64,000 nt of DNA from Streptomyces lasiicapitis (GCF_014646335.1 NZ_BMNG01000006.1:124001-188000); one strand, 5' to 3'; counted from the first letter of the stretch, positions 35,458 to 44,715 are shown. The notes: generated by a model from the sequence alone, not told the origin. Numbers and translations are program-made.

Positions 35458-37356
35458 GTGGCAGGACGGATCAATGACGAAGACGTGAAGGCGGTTCGGG
35501 ACGCGGTCCCGATCGACGCCGTCGTCTCCGAGTACCTCCAGCTGCGCAACGCGGGCGGCGGAAACCTCAAGGGCCTCTGCCCCTTCCACGACGAGAAGTC
35601 ACCGTCGTTCCAGGTCAGCCCCAGCAAGGGCCTGTTCCACTGCTTCGGCTGCCAGGAGGGCGGCGACACCCTCACGTTCGTGATGAAGGTCGACCACCTG
35701 ACCTTCTCCGAGGCCGTGGAGCGCCTCGCCGCCAAGGCGGGCATCACACTGCGTTACGAGGAGGGGGGGTACAATCCGTCCCACCAGCGCGGCGAACGCA
35801 TCCGCCTGATCGAGGCCCACAAGGCGGCCACCGACTTCTACATCGCCCAGCTGGAGAGCCCCGAGGCCGAGATCGGCCGGAAGTTCCTCGCGGAGCGCGG
35901 CTTCGACCAGGCCGCCGCCGCCCACTTCGGCGTGGGCTACAGCCCGGCGGGCTGGGACCACCTCACCCGCTTCCTGCGCGGCAAGGGCTTCACGGACAAG
36001 GAACTGATCCTTTCCGGCCTTTCCCAGGACGGCCGCCGCGGCCCCATCGACCGCTTCCGGGGCCGCCTGATGTGGCCGATCCGCGACATCGGCGGCGAGG
36101 TCGTCGGCTTCGGCGCCCGCAGGCTGCGCGACGACGACAACGGCCCGAAGTACCTGAACACCCCCGAGACCCCGGTCTACAAGAAGTCCCAGGTCCTGTA
36201 CGGCATCGACCTCGCCAAGAAGGACATCGCCAAGGCCAGCAGGGCCGTCGTCGTCGAGGGCTACACGGACGTGATGGCCTGCCACCTCGCGGGCATCACC
36301 ACGGCCATCGCGACCTGCGGCACGGCCTTCGGCACCGACCACATCAAGATCCTGCGGCGCCTTCTCATGGACAACGGCTCCGCCCGCGTGATCTTCACCT
36401 TCGACGGCGACGCGGCAGGCCAGAAGGCGGCCCTGCGCGCCTTCGAGGACGACCAGAAGTTCGCCGCCGAGACGTACATCGCCATCGCCCCCGACGGCAT
36501 GGACCCCTGCGACCTGCGCCTGGCCAAGGGCGACGAGGCCGTCGCCGACCTGGTCGAGCCGCGTACGCCGCTGTTCGAGTTCGCGCTGCGCCAGATCGTC
36601 GCGCGGTACGACCTGGAGACCCCCGCGGGCCGCGCCGCCGCCCTGGACGAGGCCGCGCCGGTCGTCGCCCGCATCAAGAACTCCGGCGCGCAGCACGAGG
36701 TCGCCGTGCAGCTCGCGGGCATGCTCGGCATCCTCGACACGCAGTTCGTCGTCAAGCGCGTCGGCCAGCTCGCCCGCTGGGCCCGCGACCGCGGCGGCAA
36801 GGGCCCGACGCCCCAGCGCGCCCCGCAGGCCCCCGCCGAGTCCGCGCGCCCCGGCCACATGGGCGCCGCCCTGAACCTGCGCAACCCGGTGTACGCCACC
36901 GAGCGCGAGCTCCTGAAGCTCGCCCTCCAGCACCCGCACCTGGTCTCCCCGGCCTTCGACGCGTACGGCGTGGACGAGTTCACCGCCGCCCCCTACGCCG
37001 CCGTGCGGCAGGCCATCCAGGACGCGGGCGGCGCCGAGTTCGGCACCCAGGACCCGCAGGAGTACCTGGTCCGCGTCCGCGACGCGGCCCCCGACGACGG
37101 CGTCCGCGCCATGGTCACGGAACTGGCCGTCGAAGCGATCATGCGCCGGACCGTGGACGAGATGTACGCGGGCGAGCAACTGGTCACGGTCCGCCTGCGC
37201 GCGGTCGACCGCCGGGTACGCGACGTCCAGGGGACGTTCACGCGGCTTTCGGGCAGCCACGGTGATCCTGAGCAACTCACGGCCGTACAGAACGAGTTGT
37301 GGGTGTTGCAGCAGTACGGCCGAGCGTTGCGCGAGCGGGGAGCGGCGGCGCTGTAG
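35458..37356 (+). CDS. dnaG: DNA primase
   Basis: A 632-residue primase that makes RNA primers at the replication fork. The CHC2 zinc-binding domain is at residues ~35-65 (CPFHDEKSPSFQ, FHCFGCQEGGD). The catalytic core has RFRGRLMWPIRDIGGEVVGF and a TOPRIM segment VVVEGYTDVMACHLAGI followed by IFTFDGDAAGQKAA with the metal-binding acidic residues. The C-terminal DnaB-binding helical domain spans ~450-632. Length is normal. The start is fixed by the adjacent -10 element and the conserved MAGRINDEDV beginning. Confidence 0.97.
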   Translation: MAGRINDEDVKAVRDAVPIDAVVSEYLQLRNAGGGNLKGLCPFHDEKSPSFQVSPSKGLFHCFGCQEGGDTLTFVMKVDHLTFSEAVERLAAKAGITLRYEEGGYNPSHQRGERIRLIEAHKAATDFYIAQLESPEAEIGRKFLAERGFDQAAAAHFGVGYSPAGWDHLTRFLRGKGFTDKELILSGLSQDGRRGPIDRFRGRLMWPIRDIGGEVVGFGARRLRDDDNGPKYLNTPETPVYKKSQVLYGIDLAKKDIAKASRAVVVEGYTDVMACHLAGITTAIATCGTAFGTDHIKILRRLLMDNGSARVIFTFDGDAAGQKAALRAFEDDQKFAAETYIAIAPDGMDPCDLRLAKGDEAVADLVEPRTPLFEFALRQIVARYDLETPAGRAAALDEAAPVVARIKNSGAQHEVAVQLAGMLGILDTQFVVKRVGQLARWARDRGGKGPTPQRAPQAPAESARPGHMGAALNLRNPVYATERELLKLALQHPHLVSPAFDAYGVDEFTAAPYAAVRQAIQDAGGAEFGTQDPQEYLVRVRDAAPDDGVRAMVTELAVEAIMRRTVDEMYAGEQLVTVRLRAVDRRVRDVQGTFTRLSGSHGDPEQLTAVQNELWVLQQYGRALRERGAAAL

Positions 37357-37362
37357 CGCTCC

Positions 37363-37450
37363 AGCCCGTCCGGCGGCGTTATAGCCCGTCCGGCGTTTGA
37401 GGACGAGGCCCGAAGGGCCGAAAAGCGGGGGAGAGGGGCGCAGCCCCCTG
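37363..37450. repeat. Dispersed intergenic repeat, copy C
   Basis: AGCCCGTCCGGCG appears twice (37363-37375 and 37383-37395). The second copy extends through TTTGAGGACGAGGC to 37409 and is followed by GGGGGAGAGGGGCGCAGCCCC. It starts a few bases after the dnaG stop and probably ends its transcript. Confidence 0.8.
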
Positions 37451-37486
37451 TATGAGCCCGGCCGAACACGGTTCAAGGCGCCCCGC

Positions 37487-37519
37487 CCGGTTACCCGACG
37501 GGTAACCGGCCGGTTACGG
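37487..37519. promoter_or_regulatory. 23-base perfect palindrome plus third half-site upstream of sigma factor gene
   Basis: CCGGTTACCCG and CGGGTAACCGG flank a single central A (37487-37509). A further half-site CCGGTTACGG occupies 37510-37519. The one-base centre argues against an RNA hairpin terminator and for a dimeric protein operator. The cognate regulator is not identified. Confidence 0.65.
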
Positions 37520-37586
37520 ACCGGACTCAAAAAGTCCCCGCACGCCCCTCGTGGCGGCCGTGTGTCGTACTCCACACTGGGGTGCG

Positions 37587-38828
37587 GTGCCTGAGTCCTC
37601 GGAGCGCGGCCGGCCCGCAGAAGACAGCGGGTCCGACATTCCCGCGGTTCCACACATCGTGTTCGGGACGGACAGCGGCGAGGCCGTCGACCCCGGTCCC
37701 GCTGTACCGCTGCCGTCCCCCGCTGCAGCGATCACCCTGGAGGTCGCCCCCGTGCAGACCCAGACCCTCACCCAGACAGACACCGCCGCGCCCGCCCCCG
37801 TGGCCGTCGAGCCCGCCGAGGCGGTGGAAGCCACCGAGCCCGCCGAGGCCGCGGAGGTCATCGTGACCGCGGAGGTCATCGAGCTGCCCAGCCCCCGCAG
37901 CCGCGCCGACACCAGCGGTCCCTCGTCCGACCTGTTCCGCCAGTACCTGCGCGAGATCGGCCGGATACCACTGCTCACCGCGGCCGAGGAGGTCGAGCTG
38001 GCGCGCGGCGTCGAGGCCGGCCTCTTCGCCGAGGAGAAGCTGTCGGGCACCCCCGACCTGGACTCCCAACTGGCCCTGGACCTCGACAAGTTGGTGGTCA
38101 TGGGCCGGATGGCCAAGCGCCGCCTCATCGAGGCCAACCTGCGCCTGGTCGTCTCCGTGGCCAAGCGCTACGTGGGCCGCGGCCTGACCATGCTCGACCT
38201 CGTCCAGGAGGGAAACCTCGGACTGATAAGGGCAGTTGAGAAGTTCGACTACGCTCGGGGCTACAAGTTCTCGACGTACGCCACCTGGTGGATCCGCCAG
38301 GCGATGTCGCGCGCGCTCGCGGACCAGGCCCGCACCATCCGTGTCCCCGTGCACGTGGTCGAACTCATCAACCGTGTCGTACGCGTCCAGCGCCGCATGC
38401 TGCAGGAGCGCGGCTACGAACCGACCCCCGAAGAGGTCGCCGCCCACCTGGACCTGCCGCACGAGCGCGTGAGCGAGGTCCTGCGCCTGGCACAGGAACC
38501 GGTGTCGCTGCACGCGCCCGTGGGCGAGGAGGACGACGTCGCCCTCGGTGACCTCATCGAGGACGGCGACGCCGCGAGCCCCGTGGAGTCGGCGGCCTTC
38601 CTCCTGCTCCGCGAGCACCTGGAGGCGGTCCTCTCCACCCTCGGCGAACGCGAACGCAAGGTCGTCCAACTCCGCTACGGCCTCGCGGACGGCCGCCCCC
38701 GCACCCTGGAGGAGATCGGCAGAATCTTCGGCGTCACCCGAGAACGCATCCGCCAGATCGAGTCGAAGACCCTGAACAAGCTCAGGGACCACGCCTTCGC
38801 GGACCAGCTCAGGGGCTACCTGGACTGA
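37587..38828 (+). CDS. hrdA: Group 1/2 sigma factor, HrdA-like
   Basis: 413 residues from the GTG at 37587. Region 1.2 is LFRQYLREIGRIPLLTAAEEVELARG (about residue 116). Regions 2.1-2.4 are NLRLVVSVAKRYVGRGLTM, GLIRAVEKFDYARGYKFST and YATWWIRQAMSRALADQART. Region 4.2 is TRERIRQIESKTLNKLRDH at the C-terminus. It directs RNA polymerase to promoters close to the HrdB type. The placement after dnaG matches hrdA in S. coelicolor as I recall it. The first ~110 residues are acidic/Pro-rich and unconserved. The GTG at 37752 has a better ribosome site (GGAGG) and would give 358 residues. Confidence 0.85.
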   Translation: MPESSERGRPAEDSGSDIPAVPHIVFGTDSGEAVDPGPAVPLPSPAAAITLEVAPVQTQTLTQTDTAAPAPVAVEPAEAVEATEPAEAAEVIVTAEVIELPSPRSRADTSGPSSDLFRQYLREIGRIPLLTAAEEVELARGVEAGLFAEEKLSGTPDLDSQLALDLDKLVVMGRMAKRRLIEANLRLVVSVAKRYVGRGLTMLDLVQEGNLGLIRAVEKFDYARGYKFSTYATWWIRQAMSRALADQARTIRVPVHVVELINRVVRVQRRMLQERGYEPTPEEVAAHLDLPHERVSEVLRLAQEPVSLHAPVGEEDDVALGDLIEDGDAASPVESAAFLLLREHLEAVLSTLGERERKVVQLRYGLADGRPRTLEEIGRIFGVTRERIRQIESKTLNKLRDHAFADQLRGYLD

Positions 38829-38836
38829 TCGCCCGG

Positions 38837-40762
38837 TCAGTCCACCTCGGCCACGGCCTCCGCGAACTGCGCCGCGTACAACCGCGCATAAGCCCCGTGG
38901 GCAGCCAACAGCGCGTCATGCGTGCCCTGTTCCACGATCGACCCGTCCTCCATCACCAAGATGGTGTCGGCATCGCGAATCGTCGACAGACGGTGAGCGA
39001 TGACGAACGAAGTACGCCCGTGCGCGAGCCGCGCCATGGCCTTCTGGATGAGGACCTCGGTACGGGTGTCCACAGAACTAGTCGCCTCGTCCAGGACAAG
39101 GATCACCGGGTCGGACAGAAACGCCCGAGCGATGGTGATGAGCTGCTTCTCGCCCGCGCTGACCCCGGTCCCCTCGTCGTCGATGACGGTCTCGTACCCC
39201 TCGGGCAGCGTCCGGATGAACCGGTCGGCGTGCGCGGCCCGCGCGGCCTCCTCGATCTGCTCCGGCGTGACGTCCTTCGCGGCGCCGTAGGCGATGTTCT
39301 CCGCGATGGTGCCGCCGAACAGCCAGGTGTCCTGGAGCACCATGCCGATGCCGCCGCGCAGCTCGTCGCGCGACATCTTCGCCACGTCGACCCCGTCGAG
39401 GGCGATGCGCCCGCCGGTGACCTCGTAGAACCGCATGAGCAGATTGACGAGCGTCGTCTTGCCCGCGCCCGTCGGCCCGACGATGGCGACGGTGTGCCCC
39501 GGTTCCACCACCAGCGAGAGGTCCTCGATCAGCGGCTTGTCCTTCTCGTACCGGAACGACACGTGCTCCATCTCCACGCGCCCGCGCGGATCCACCGGGC
39601 GCTCGCCCGGCACCGGGTCGGCCTCCTGCTCCTCGGCGTCGAGGAGTTCGAAGATCCGCTCGGCGGAGGCGACACCGGACTGCACGAGGTTCGCCATCGA
39701 GGCGACCTGCGTCAGCGGCATCGAGAACTGCCGGGAGTACTGGATGAAGGCCTGCACGTCACCGATGGACAGCGAGCCGGAGGCCACGCGCAGACCGCCG
39801 ACGACGGCCACGAGCACATAGTTCAGGTTCGACATGAAGAACATCAGCGGCTGCATGACCCCGCTGTTGAACTGCGCCTTGAACGACGCCTCGTACAGCG
39901 CGTCGTTGTGCTCCGCGAAGGCCTTAGCGGACTCCTCCTGGCGGCCGAAGACCTTCACCAGGGTGTGCCCGGTGTACATCTCCTCGACGTGCGCGTTCAT
40001 CGCGCCGGTCGACTTCCACTGCTGCACGAACTGCGGCTGCGACCGCTTGCCGACCTTCGTCGCCACGACGAACGACAGCGGCACCGTCACCAGCGCCACG
40101 AGGGCGAGCAGCGGCGAGATCCAGAACATCATCACCAGCACGCCGACGATCGTCAGCAGGGAGTTGATGAGCTGGCCCATCGTCTGCCCGAGCGTCTGGT
40201 TGATGTTGTCGAGGTCGTTCGTGGCCCGGCTCAGCACCTCGCCGCGCTGCCGCTTGTCGAAGTACGACAGCGGAAGCCGCGACAGCTTCGCCTGGACGTC
40301 GCCGCGCAGCCGGAACACGGTCCGGTTGATGGCCCGGTTGGAGAGCCGCGTGGCCACCAGCATCATCAGGCCCGCGATCACGAACGCGCCCGTCGCGAGC
40401 AGCAGCACGGAGCCGACCGCGCCGAAGTCGATGCCCTTGCCCGGCGTGAAGTCGAGCCCGGAGAGCATGTCGGCCATGCCGCCGTCGCCGCTCGCCCGCA
40501 GCCGGTCCAGGGCCTCGCCCTTGGACTCGCCGTCCGGCATGTTCCGCCCGACGATGCCCGCGAAGATCAGGTCGGTCGCCCGGCCGAGGATCTTCGGCCC
40601 GAGCACGGAGAGCGCGACGCTCACGACGACGGCCGCGAGCATCCCGTACATCGTGGTCCGCTCCGGCCGGAACTGCGCGAGCAGCCGCTTTCCGGAGCCC
40701 TTGAAGTCCATGGACCGGGAGTCCGGACCCATCATGGGTCCACCCATGCCGCCAGGGGGCAT
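38837..40762 (-). CDS. Heterodimeric ABC exporter subunit with full catalytic site
   Basis: A 641-residue fused ABC transporter. After a Met/Gly/Pro-rich N-terminus comes a six-helix exporter domain (residues ~35-370), then the ATPase: Walker A GPTGAGKTT, signature VSAGEKQL, Walker B LVLDEATSSVD with catalytic Glu, and H-loop IAHRLST. The partner gene upstream overlaps by one base (TAATG). It belongs to the MdlB/LmrD-like multidrug/peptide exporter group. The substrate is unknown. Confidence 0.94.
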   Translation of the reverse strand: MPPGGMGGPMMGPDSRSMDFKGSGKRLLAQFRPERTTMYGMLAAVVVSVALSVLGPKILGRATDLIFAGIVGRNMPDGESKGEALDRLRASGDGGMADMLSGLDFTPGKGIDFGAVGSVLLLATGAFVIAGLMMLVATRLSNRAINRTVFRLRGDVQAKLSRLPLSYFDKRQRGEVLSRATNDLDNINQTLGQTMGQLINSLLTIVGVLVMMFWISPLLALVALVTVPLSFVVATKVGKRSQPQFVQQWKSTGAMNAHVEEMYTGHTLVKVFGRQEESAKAFAEHNDALYEASFKAQFNSGVMQPLMFFMSNLNYVLVAVVGGLRVASGSLSIGDVQAFIQYSRQFSMPLTQVASMANLVQSGVASAERIFELLDAEEQEADPVPGERPVDPRGRVEMEHVSFRYEKDKPLIEDLSLVVEPGHTVAIVGPTGAGKTTLVNLLMRFYEVTGGRIALDGVDVAKMSRDELRGGIGMVLQDTWLFGGTIAENIAYGAAKDVTPEQIEEAARAAHADRFIRTLPEGYETVIDDEGTGVSAGEKQLITIARAFLSDPVILVLDEATSSVDTRTEVLIQKAMARLAHGRTSFVIAHRLSTIRDADTILVMEDGSIVEQGTHDALLAAHGAYARLYAAQFAEAVAEVD

Positions 40763-42495
40763 TACGCGGCCTCCGCTTCCGTCAGCTGGGAGAGGACGAT
40801 CTCCCGGTAGGTCTCGTTGTCGTCCATGAGTTCGCGGTGGCTGCCGCTGCCGACGACCCGGCCCTCGTCGAGGACCACGATGCGGTCGGCGTCACGGATG
40901 GTGGACACCCGCTGGGCGACGATCACGACGGTCGCCTCGCGGGTCTCGTGCGCGAGCGCGGCCCGCAGCGCCGCGTCGGTGGCGTAGTCGAGCGCGGAGA
41001 AGGAGTCGTCGAAGAGGTAGATCTCCGGCCGCTGCACCAGCGTCCGCGCGATGGACAGGCGCTGGCGCTGCCCGCCGGACACATTGGAGCCGCCCTGCGC
41101 GATGGTCGCGTCGAGCCCTTCCGCGAGCCCCTCCACGAAGTCCTTGGCCTGCGCCACCTCAAGGGCGTGCCACAGCTCCTCGTCCGTCGCGTCCGGATTG
41201 CCGTACCGCAGATTGCTCGCCACGGTCCCGGCGAACAGATACGGCTTCTGCGGTACGAGACCGACGGTGCGGGCGAGCAGCGCGGGCTCCACCGTGTTCA
41301 CGTCGACGCCGCCGACCAGGACGTCGCCCTCGGTGGCGTCCATCAGGCGCGGTACGAGGCTCAGCAGCGTCGACTTGCCGCTGCCCGTCGACCCGATCAC
41401 GGCGGTCGTCTCGCCGGGGCGCGCGACGAGGTCGATGGCCTTGAGCACCGGCTCCTCGGCGCCCGGGTAGCGGAAGCCGGTGCCGCGCAGCTCCAGATGG
41501 CCGTGGCCGCGCAGCTCCCGCACCGGCTCTGCGGGCGGCACGACGCTCGTGTCGGTGTCCAGGACCTCCTGGATGCGCTCGGCGCACACCTCGGCCCGCG
41601 GGATCATCATGAACATGAAGGTGGCCATCATCACGGACATGACGATCTGCATCAGATAGGCGAGGAACGCCGTGAGCGCGCCGATCTGCATGCCGCCGTC
41701 GTCGATGCGGTGCGCGCCGAACCAGACGACGGCGATCGACGACAGGTTCACCACCGTCATGACGATCGGGAACATCAGCGCGAGCAGCCGGCCGGTGCCG
41801 AGCGAGACCTCGGTCAGCTCGGCGTTGGCGCCCCGGAAGCGCTCCTTCTCGTAGGCGTCGCGTACGAAGGCGCGGATGACGCGGTTGCCGGTGATCTGCT
41901 CGCGAAGGACCCGGTTCACCGTGTCCAGGCGCTCCTGCATGGTGCGGAACAGCGGGCGCAGGCGCCGCACGATCAGGCTGACGCTGATGCCGAGCACCGG
42001 CACCACGGCGAGCAGCACACCGGACAGCGGCACGTCCTGGCCGAGCGCCATCACGATGCCGCCGACGCACATGATCGGCGCCGACACCATCAGCGTGAAC
42101 GCCATGAGCACCAGCATCTGCACCTGCTGGACGTCATTGGTGGTCCGCGTGATCAGGGTGGGCGCGCCGAACCGGCCGAGCTCCCGCGCGGAGAAGGACT
42201 GCACCCGGTCGAAGACCGCGCCCCGCACGTCGCGGCCAAGCGCGGCGGCGGTGCGGGCGCCGTAGAGGACGGCACCGATGTTGCAGACCATCTGCACCAC
42301 GGTCACGGCGAGCATGAGGGCGCCGTACGTCAGGATGTAGCCGGTGTCCCCCTTCACCACGCCGTGGTCGATGATGTCGGCGTTCAGGGTGGGGAGATAG
42401 AGCGCCGCGCAGGTCTGCAGGAACTGCAGGAGCACCAGCAGGGCGATGGGCTTCTTGTACGGATCCAGATGGGTCCGCAGGAGTCGTATGAGCAC
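40762..42495 (-). CDS. Heterodimeric ABC exporter subunit with degenerate site
   Basis: A 577-residue fused ABC exporter. I chose the GTG at 42495 (VLIRLLRTHLDPYKKP); residues further upstream look like a leader. Six membrane helices lie in residues ~15-300. ATPase: Walker A GSTGSGKSTL, signature NVSGGQRQRL, Walker B IYLFDDSFSALD. The catalytic Glu is replaced by Asp and the H-loop His by Gln (VAQRVST). These are the standard marks of the subunit that contributes the degenerate site in heterodimeric exporters such as BmrCD and TM287/288. It is co-transcribed with its partner. Confidence 0.93.
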   Translation of the reverse strand: MLIRLLRTHLDPYKKPIALLVLLQFLQTCAALYLPTLNADIIDHGVVKGDTGYILTYGALMLAVTVVQMVCNIGAVLYGARTAAALGRDVRGAVFDRVQSFSARELGRFGAPTLITRTTNDVQQVQMLVLMAFTLMVSAPIMCVGGIVMALGQDVPLSGVLLAVVPVLGISVSLIVRRLRPLFRTMQERLDTVNRVLREQITGNRVIRAFVRDAYEKERFRGANAELTEVSLGTGRLLALMFPIVMTVVNLSSIAVVWFGAHRIDDGGMQIGALTAFLAYLMQIVMSVMMATFMFMMIPRAEVCAERIQEVLDTDTSVVPPAEPVRELRGHGHLELRGTGFRYPGAEEPVLKAIDLVARPGETTAVIGSTGSGKSTLLSLVPRLMDATEGDVLVGGVDVNTVEPALLARTVGLVPQKPYLFAGTVASNLRYGNPDATDEELWHALEVAQAKDFVEGLAEGLDATIAQGGSNVSGGQRQRLSIARTLVQRPEIYLFDDSFSALDYATDAALRAALAHETREATVVIVAQRVSTIRDADRIVVLDEGRVVGSGSHRELMDDNETYREIVLSQLTEAEAA

Positions 42496-42665
42496 GCTCG
42501 TCTCTCGGCAGAGTCTCGGACGGGGGGAGGGGGCGGCGAGGTCGCCCACCATCCTGCGCCACCGCACCCGTCCCCGTGCAAGCGATTAACCCATGACCCG
42601 GTCAAAAATCAGCCCTGGTCAAGAAGTGGGCACACTGAACGCTTTTAATCACTCACGCAGAGCTG

Positions 42666-42703
42666 CGGAATGCCCACTTCCGCGCGGGGAAGTGGGCATT
42701 CCG
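42666..42703 (-). terminator. 16-base stem hairpin, terminator or attenuator
   Basis: CGGAATGCCCACTTCC (42666-42681) and GGAAGTGGGCATTCCG (42688-42703) form a perfect 16-base stem with a 6-base loop. It lies after the FGGY kinase stop and 171 bases before the ABC exporter start, both on the minus strand. A third copy of the core, GAAGTGGGCA at 42623-42632, could pair with the same arm in an alternative fold. There is no clear T-tract. Confidence 0.75.
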
Positions 42704-42747
42704 TATCGCTTGCCTCGGGTGACTCGGGCTCGGGCGCCTCGGGCGTC

Positions 42748-44190
42748 TCAGGCGCCCGATGCTCCGCTGAACGCCCCCGGATGCGTCTGCTCCCGCACCG
42801 TCACGTACTGCTGCCGCACCGCCTGCCCGACCGCCAGCTCCTCGCCCGGCTCGAAGACCTGCGAGACCGCGCCCTGCCAGTGCGGCAACTGCCCGGTCAG
42901 CGCCCAGGCGGCCTGCCGCGCGGCGCCGATCGCGGCGTAGTCCGCGGGCTGTACGACGACGACCTGCGTACCGAACAGCATCGGCGCGATCGCGCGCACC
43001 GCGGGCAGCTCGGCGGCGGGCCCGAGGAGGAACACCCGCCGCACCTCGACGCCCCGCCCGCGCAGCACGTCGAGCGCGTCGCCGAGCCCGCACAGCATGC
43101 CCTCGAAGGCGGCGCGCGCCAGGTGCTCGGGCTTCATCGACTCGCGCCGAAGCCCCGTGAGCGTGCCGGCGGCGTGCGGCAGGCTCGGCGTCTTCTCACC
43201 CTCGAGATAGGGGAGGAGCACGAGCCCGTGGGCGCCGGGTGTCGACTTCAGGGCGAGGTCGGACAGCGCTTCCAGATCCGGCAGGCCGAGCATCTCGGCG
43301 GTGCCGCGCAGCGCCCGCACGGCGTTGAGGGTGTGCACGACCGGCAGGTGCATGCCGGTGGCGTCGGCCAGCGAGGTGATGGTCCCGCTCGCGTCGACGA
43401 GGGCCTCGTGGTGCACCGCCATCACGGACCCGGAGGCGCCGAGCGAGACGACGGCGTCGCCGGGGCGCACCCCGAGCCCGAAGGCCGCGGCCATGGTCTC
43501 GCCGGTGCCCGCCGAGATCAGCAGCCCCTCCGGCGTCGTGCCCGCGGCGTCCGCGGGCCCGATGACCTCCGGCAGCATCGCCTGGTGCCCGAGCGCGAGC
43601 TCGACGAGATCGGGGCGGTACGAGCCGGTCGCCGCCGACCAGTACCCCGTGCCCGAGGCCCCGCCCCGGTCGGTGGTGCGCCGCGCGGGCCGCCCGAGCA
43701 GCTGCCACACCAGCCAGTCGTGGGCCTGCATGAGGAGCTGGGTGCGCAGCGCGGCCTCCGGCTCGTGCTTGGCGAGCCAGCGCAGCTTGGTCACGGGCAG
43801 CGGGGCCTGCGGCACACAGCCCACGGCCTGCGCCCAGGCGTGCCGGCCGCCGAACCCGTCGACGAGATCGGCCGCGGCGACCTGGGTGCGCGGGTTGTTG
43901 CCGACGAGGGCGGGCCGGACCGTGTTGCCCTGGGAGTCCATCGGTACGAGCGCGTGCGCCTGCGCGCAGACGCCGATCGCCTGCACGCCTTCGAGCAGCC
44001 CGCCGCCCGCGGCCTCGCCGAGGGAGAGCAGCCAGGCCTGCGGATCGACGTCCGTCGGCCGTCCTCCGCCCTCGGCGGTCTCCAGTGGATGCGGGGCATA
44101 GCCCTGCCTGAGTACGGCACCCGTGTCGGCGTCACAGACGACGATGCGTGTGAAATCGGGCGAACTGTCCAACCCCGCGACTATCCCCAT
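42748..44190 (-). CDS. xylB: FGGY-family carbohydrate kinase (xylulokinase-like)
   Basis: A 480-residue FGGY sugar kinase. N-terminal ATPase half: VAGLDSSPDFTRIVVCDADTGAVLR. Substrate region: GVCAQAHALVPMDSQGNTVRPAL and GNNPRTQVAAADLV. C-terminal half: VSLGASGSVMAVHHEAL, YLEGEKTPSLPHAAGTLTGL and the FLLGPAAELPAVRAIAPM phosphate loop (GG replaced by GP). Closest in feel to xylulokinase, though other pentulose or polyol substrates are possible. No xylA or transporter gene is adjacent. Confidence 0.85.
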   Translation of the reverse strand: MGIVAGLDSSPDFTRIVVCDADTGAVLRQGYAPHPLETAEGGGRPTDVDPQAWLLSLGEAAGGGLLEGVQAIGVCAQAHALVPMDSQGNTVRPALVGNNPRTQVAAADLVDGFGGRHAWAQAVGCVPQAPLPVTKLRWLAKHEPEAALRTQLLMQAHDWLVWQLLGRPARRTTDRGGASGTGYWSAATGSYRPDLVELALGHQAMLPEVIGPADAAGTTPEGLLISAGTGETMAAAFGLGVRPGDAVVSLGASGSVMAVHHEALVDASGTITSLADATGMHLPVVHTLNAVRALRGTAEMLGLPDLEALSDLALKSTPGAHGLVLLPYLEGEKTPSLPHAAGTLTGLRRESMKPEHLARAAFEGMLCGLGDALDVLRGRGVEVRRVFLLGPAAELPAVRAIAPMLFGTQVVVVQPADYAAIGAARQAAWALTGQLPHWQGAVSQVFEPGEELAVGQAVRQQYVTVREQTHPGAFSGASGA

Positions 44191-44324
44191 GCTGAGGATT
44201 CTGCCGCACTACGGGCGATGCCCCGCACGGCCGTCCGTACGGAGCATCGTCATCGCAGGTGGCCCATGGACAACTGGGTCAGCCGACCCTTGGCCGACCG
44301 GGTCGGCCGGTCCATGGCCGACAA

Positions 44325-44627
44325 CTAGGTGTTGCTGGTGCCCCAGTCGTCCTCGGTGTCGCCCTGCCCGCGCTCGCGCAGTGACCGCACCCGCTCCGCC
44401 ACGGAGTCCGGCATCCGGTCCCCGACCCGCTCGGACACGGAGTGGAAGGCCTTGCCCGCCACGTCCCGTCCCTGCTGGGCGGCGGACTCGACGGTGTTGC
44501 GCACGGCGGGGTTCTGGGCGACCTCGCGGACGGACTTCTTCAGCTGCTCGTAACGCTCGCGTCCGGCCCGCGTCCCGAGCACGTACCCGAGAGCCAGTCC
44601 TGCCACGAATGTGAGCCGGTAGCGCAT
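44325..44627 (-). CDS. YtxH-domain-like small membrane protein
   Basis: A 100-residue protein starting MRYRLTFVAGLALGYVLGTRAGRERYEQ: a short glycine-zipper membrane helix followed by an amphipathic helical region (KKSVREVAQNPAVRNTVESAAQQGRD) and an acidic tail. The ATG at 44627 has AAGGGTGG at normal distance; the in-frame GTG at 44636 is too close to it. Function is unknown; YtxH-type proteins are often stress-associated. Confidence 0.8.
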   Translation of the reverse strand: MRYRLTFVAGLALGYVLGTRAGRERYEQLKKSVREVAQNPAVRNTVESAAQQGRDVAGKAFHSVSERVGDRMPDSVAERVRSLRERGQGDTEDDWGTSNT

Positions 44628-44683
44628 GACGGCCACCCTTCCCTTGCCTCGACTGTCCCGACGTCGGTCGCGGGGGATACCGA

Positions 44684-44715
44684 TTGGCGGAGCACCCCCC
44701 TGCTTGCGCTAATGT
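44684..44715 (+). promoter_or_regulatory. Possible promoter of the tRNA-Asn pair
   Basis: TAATGT at 44710-44715 is a reasonable -10 in an otherwise GC-rich stretch. TTGGCG at 44684-44689 is the best nearby -35 but the spacer is 20 bases, so the assignment is tentative. The first tRNA begins 80 bases downstream. Confidence 0.3.
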
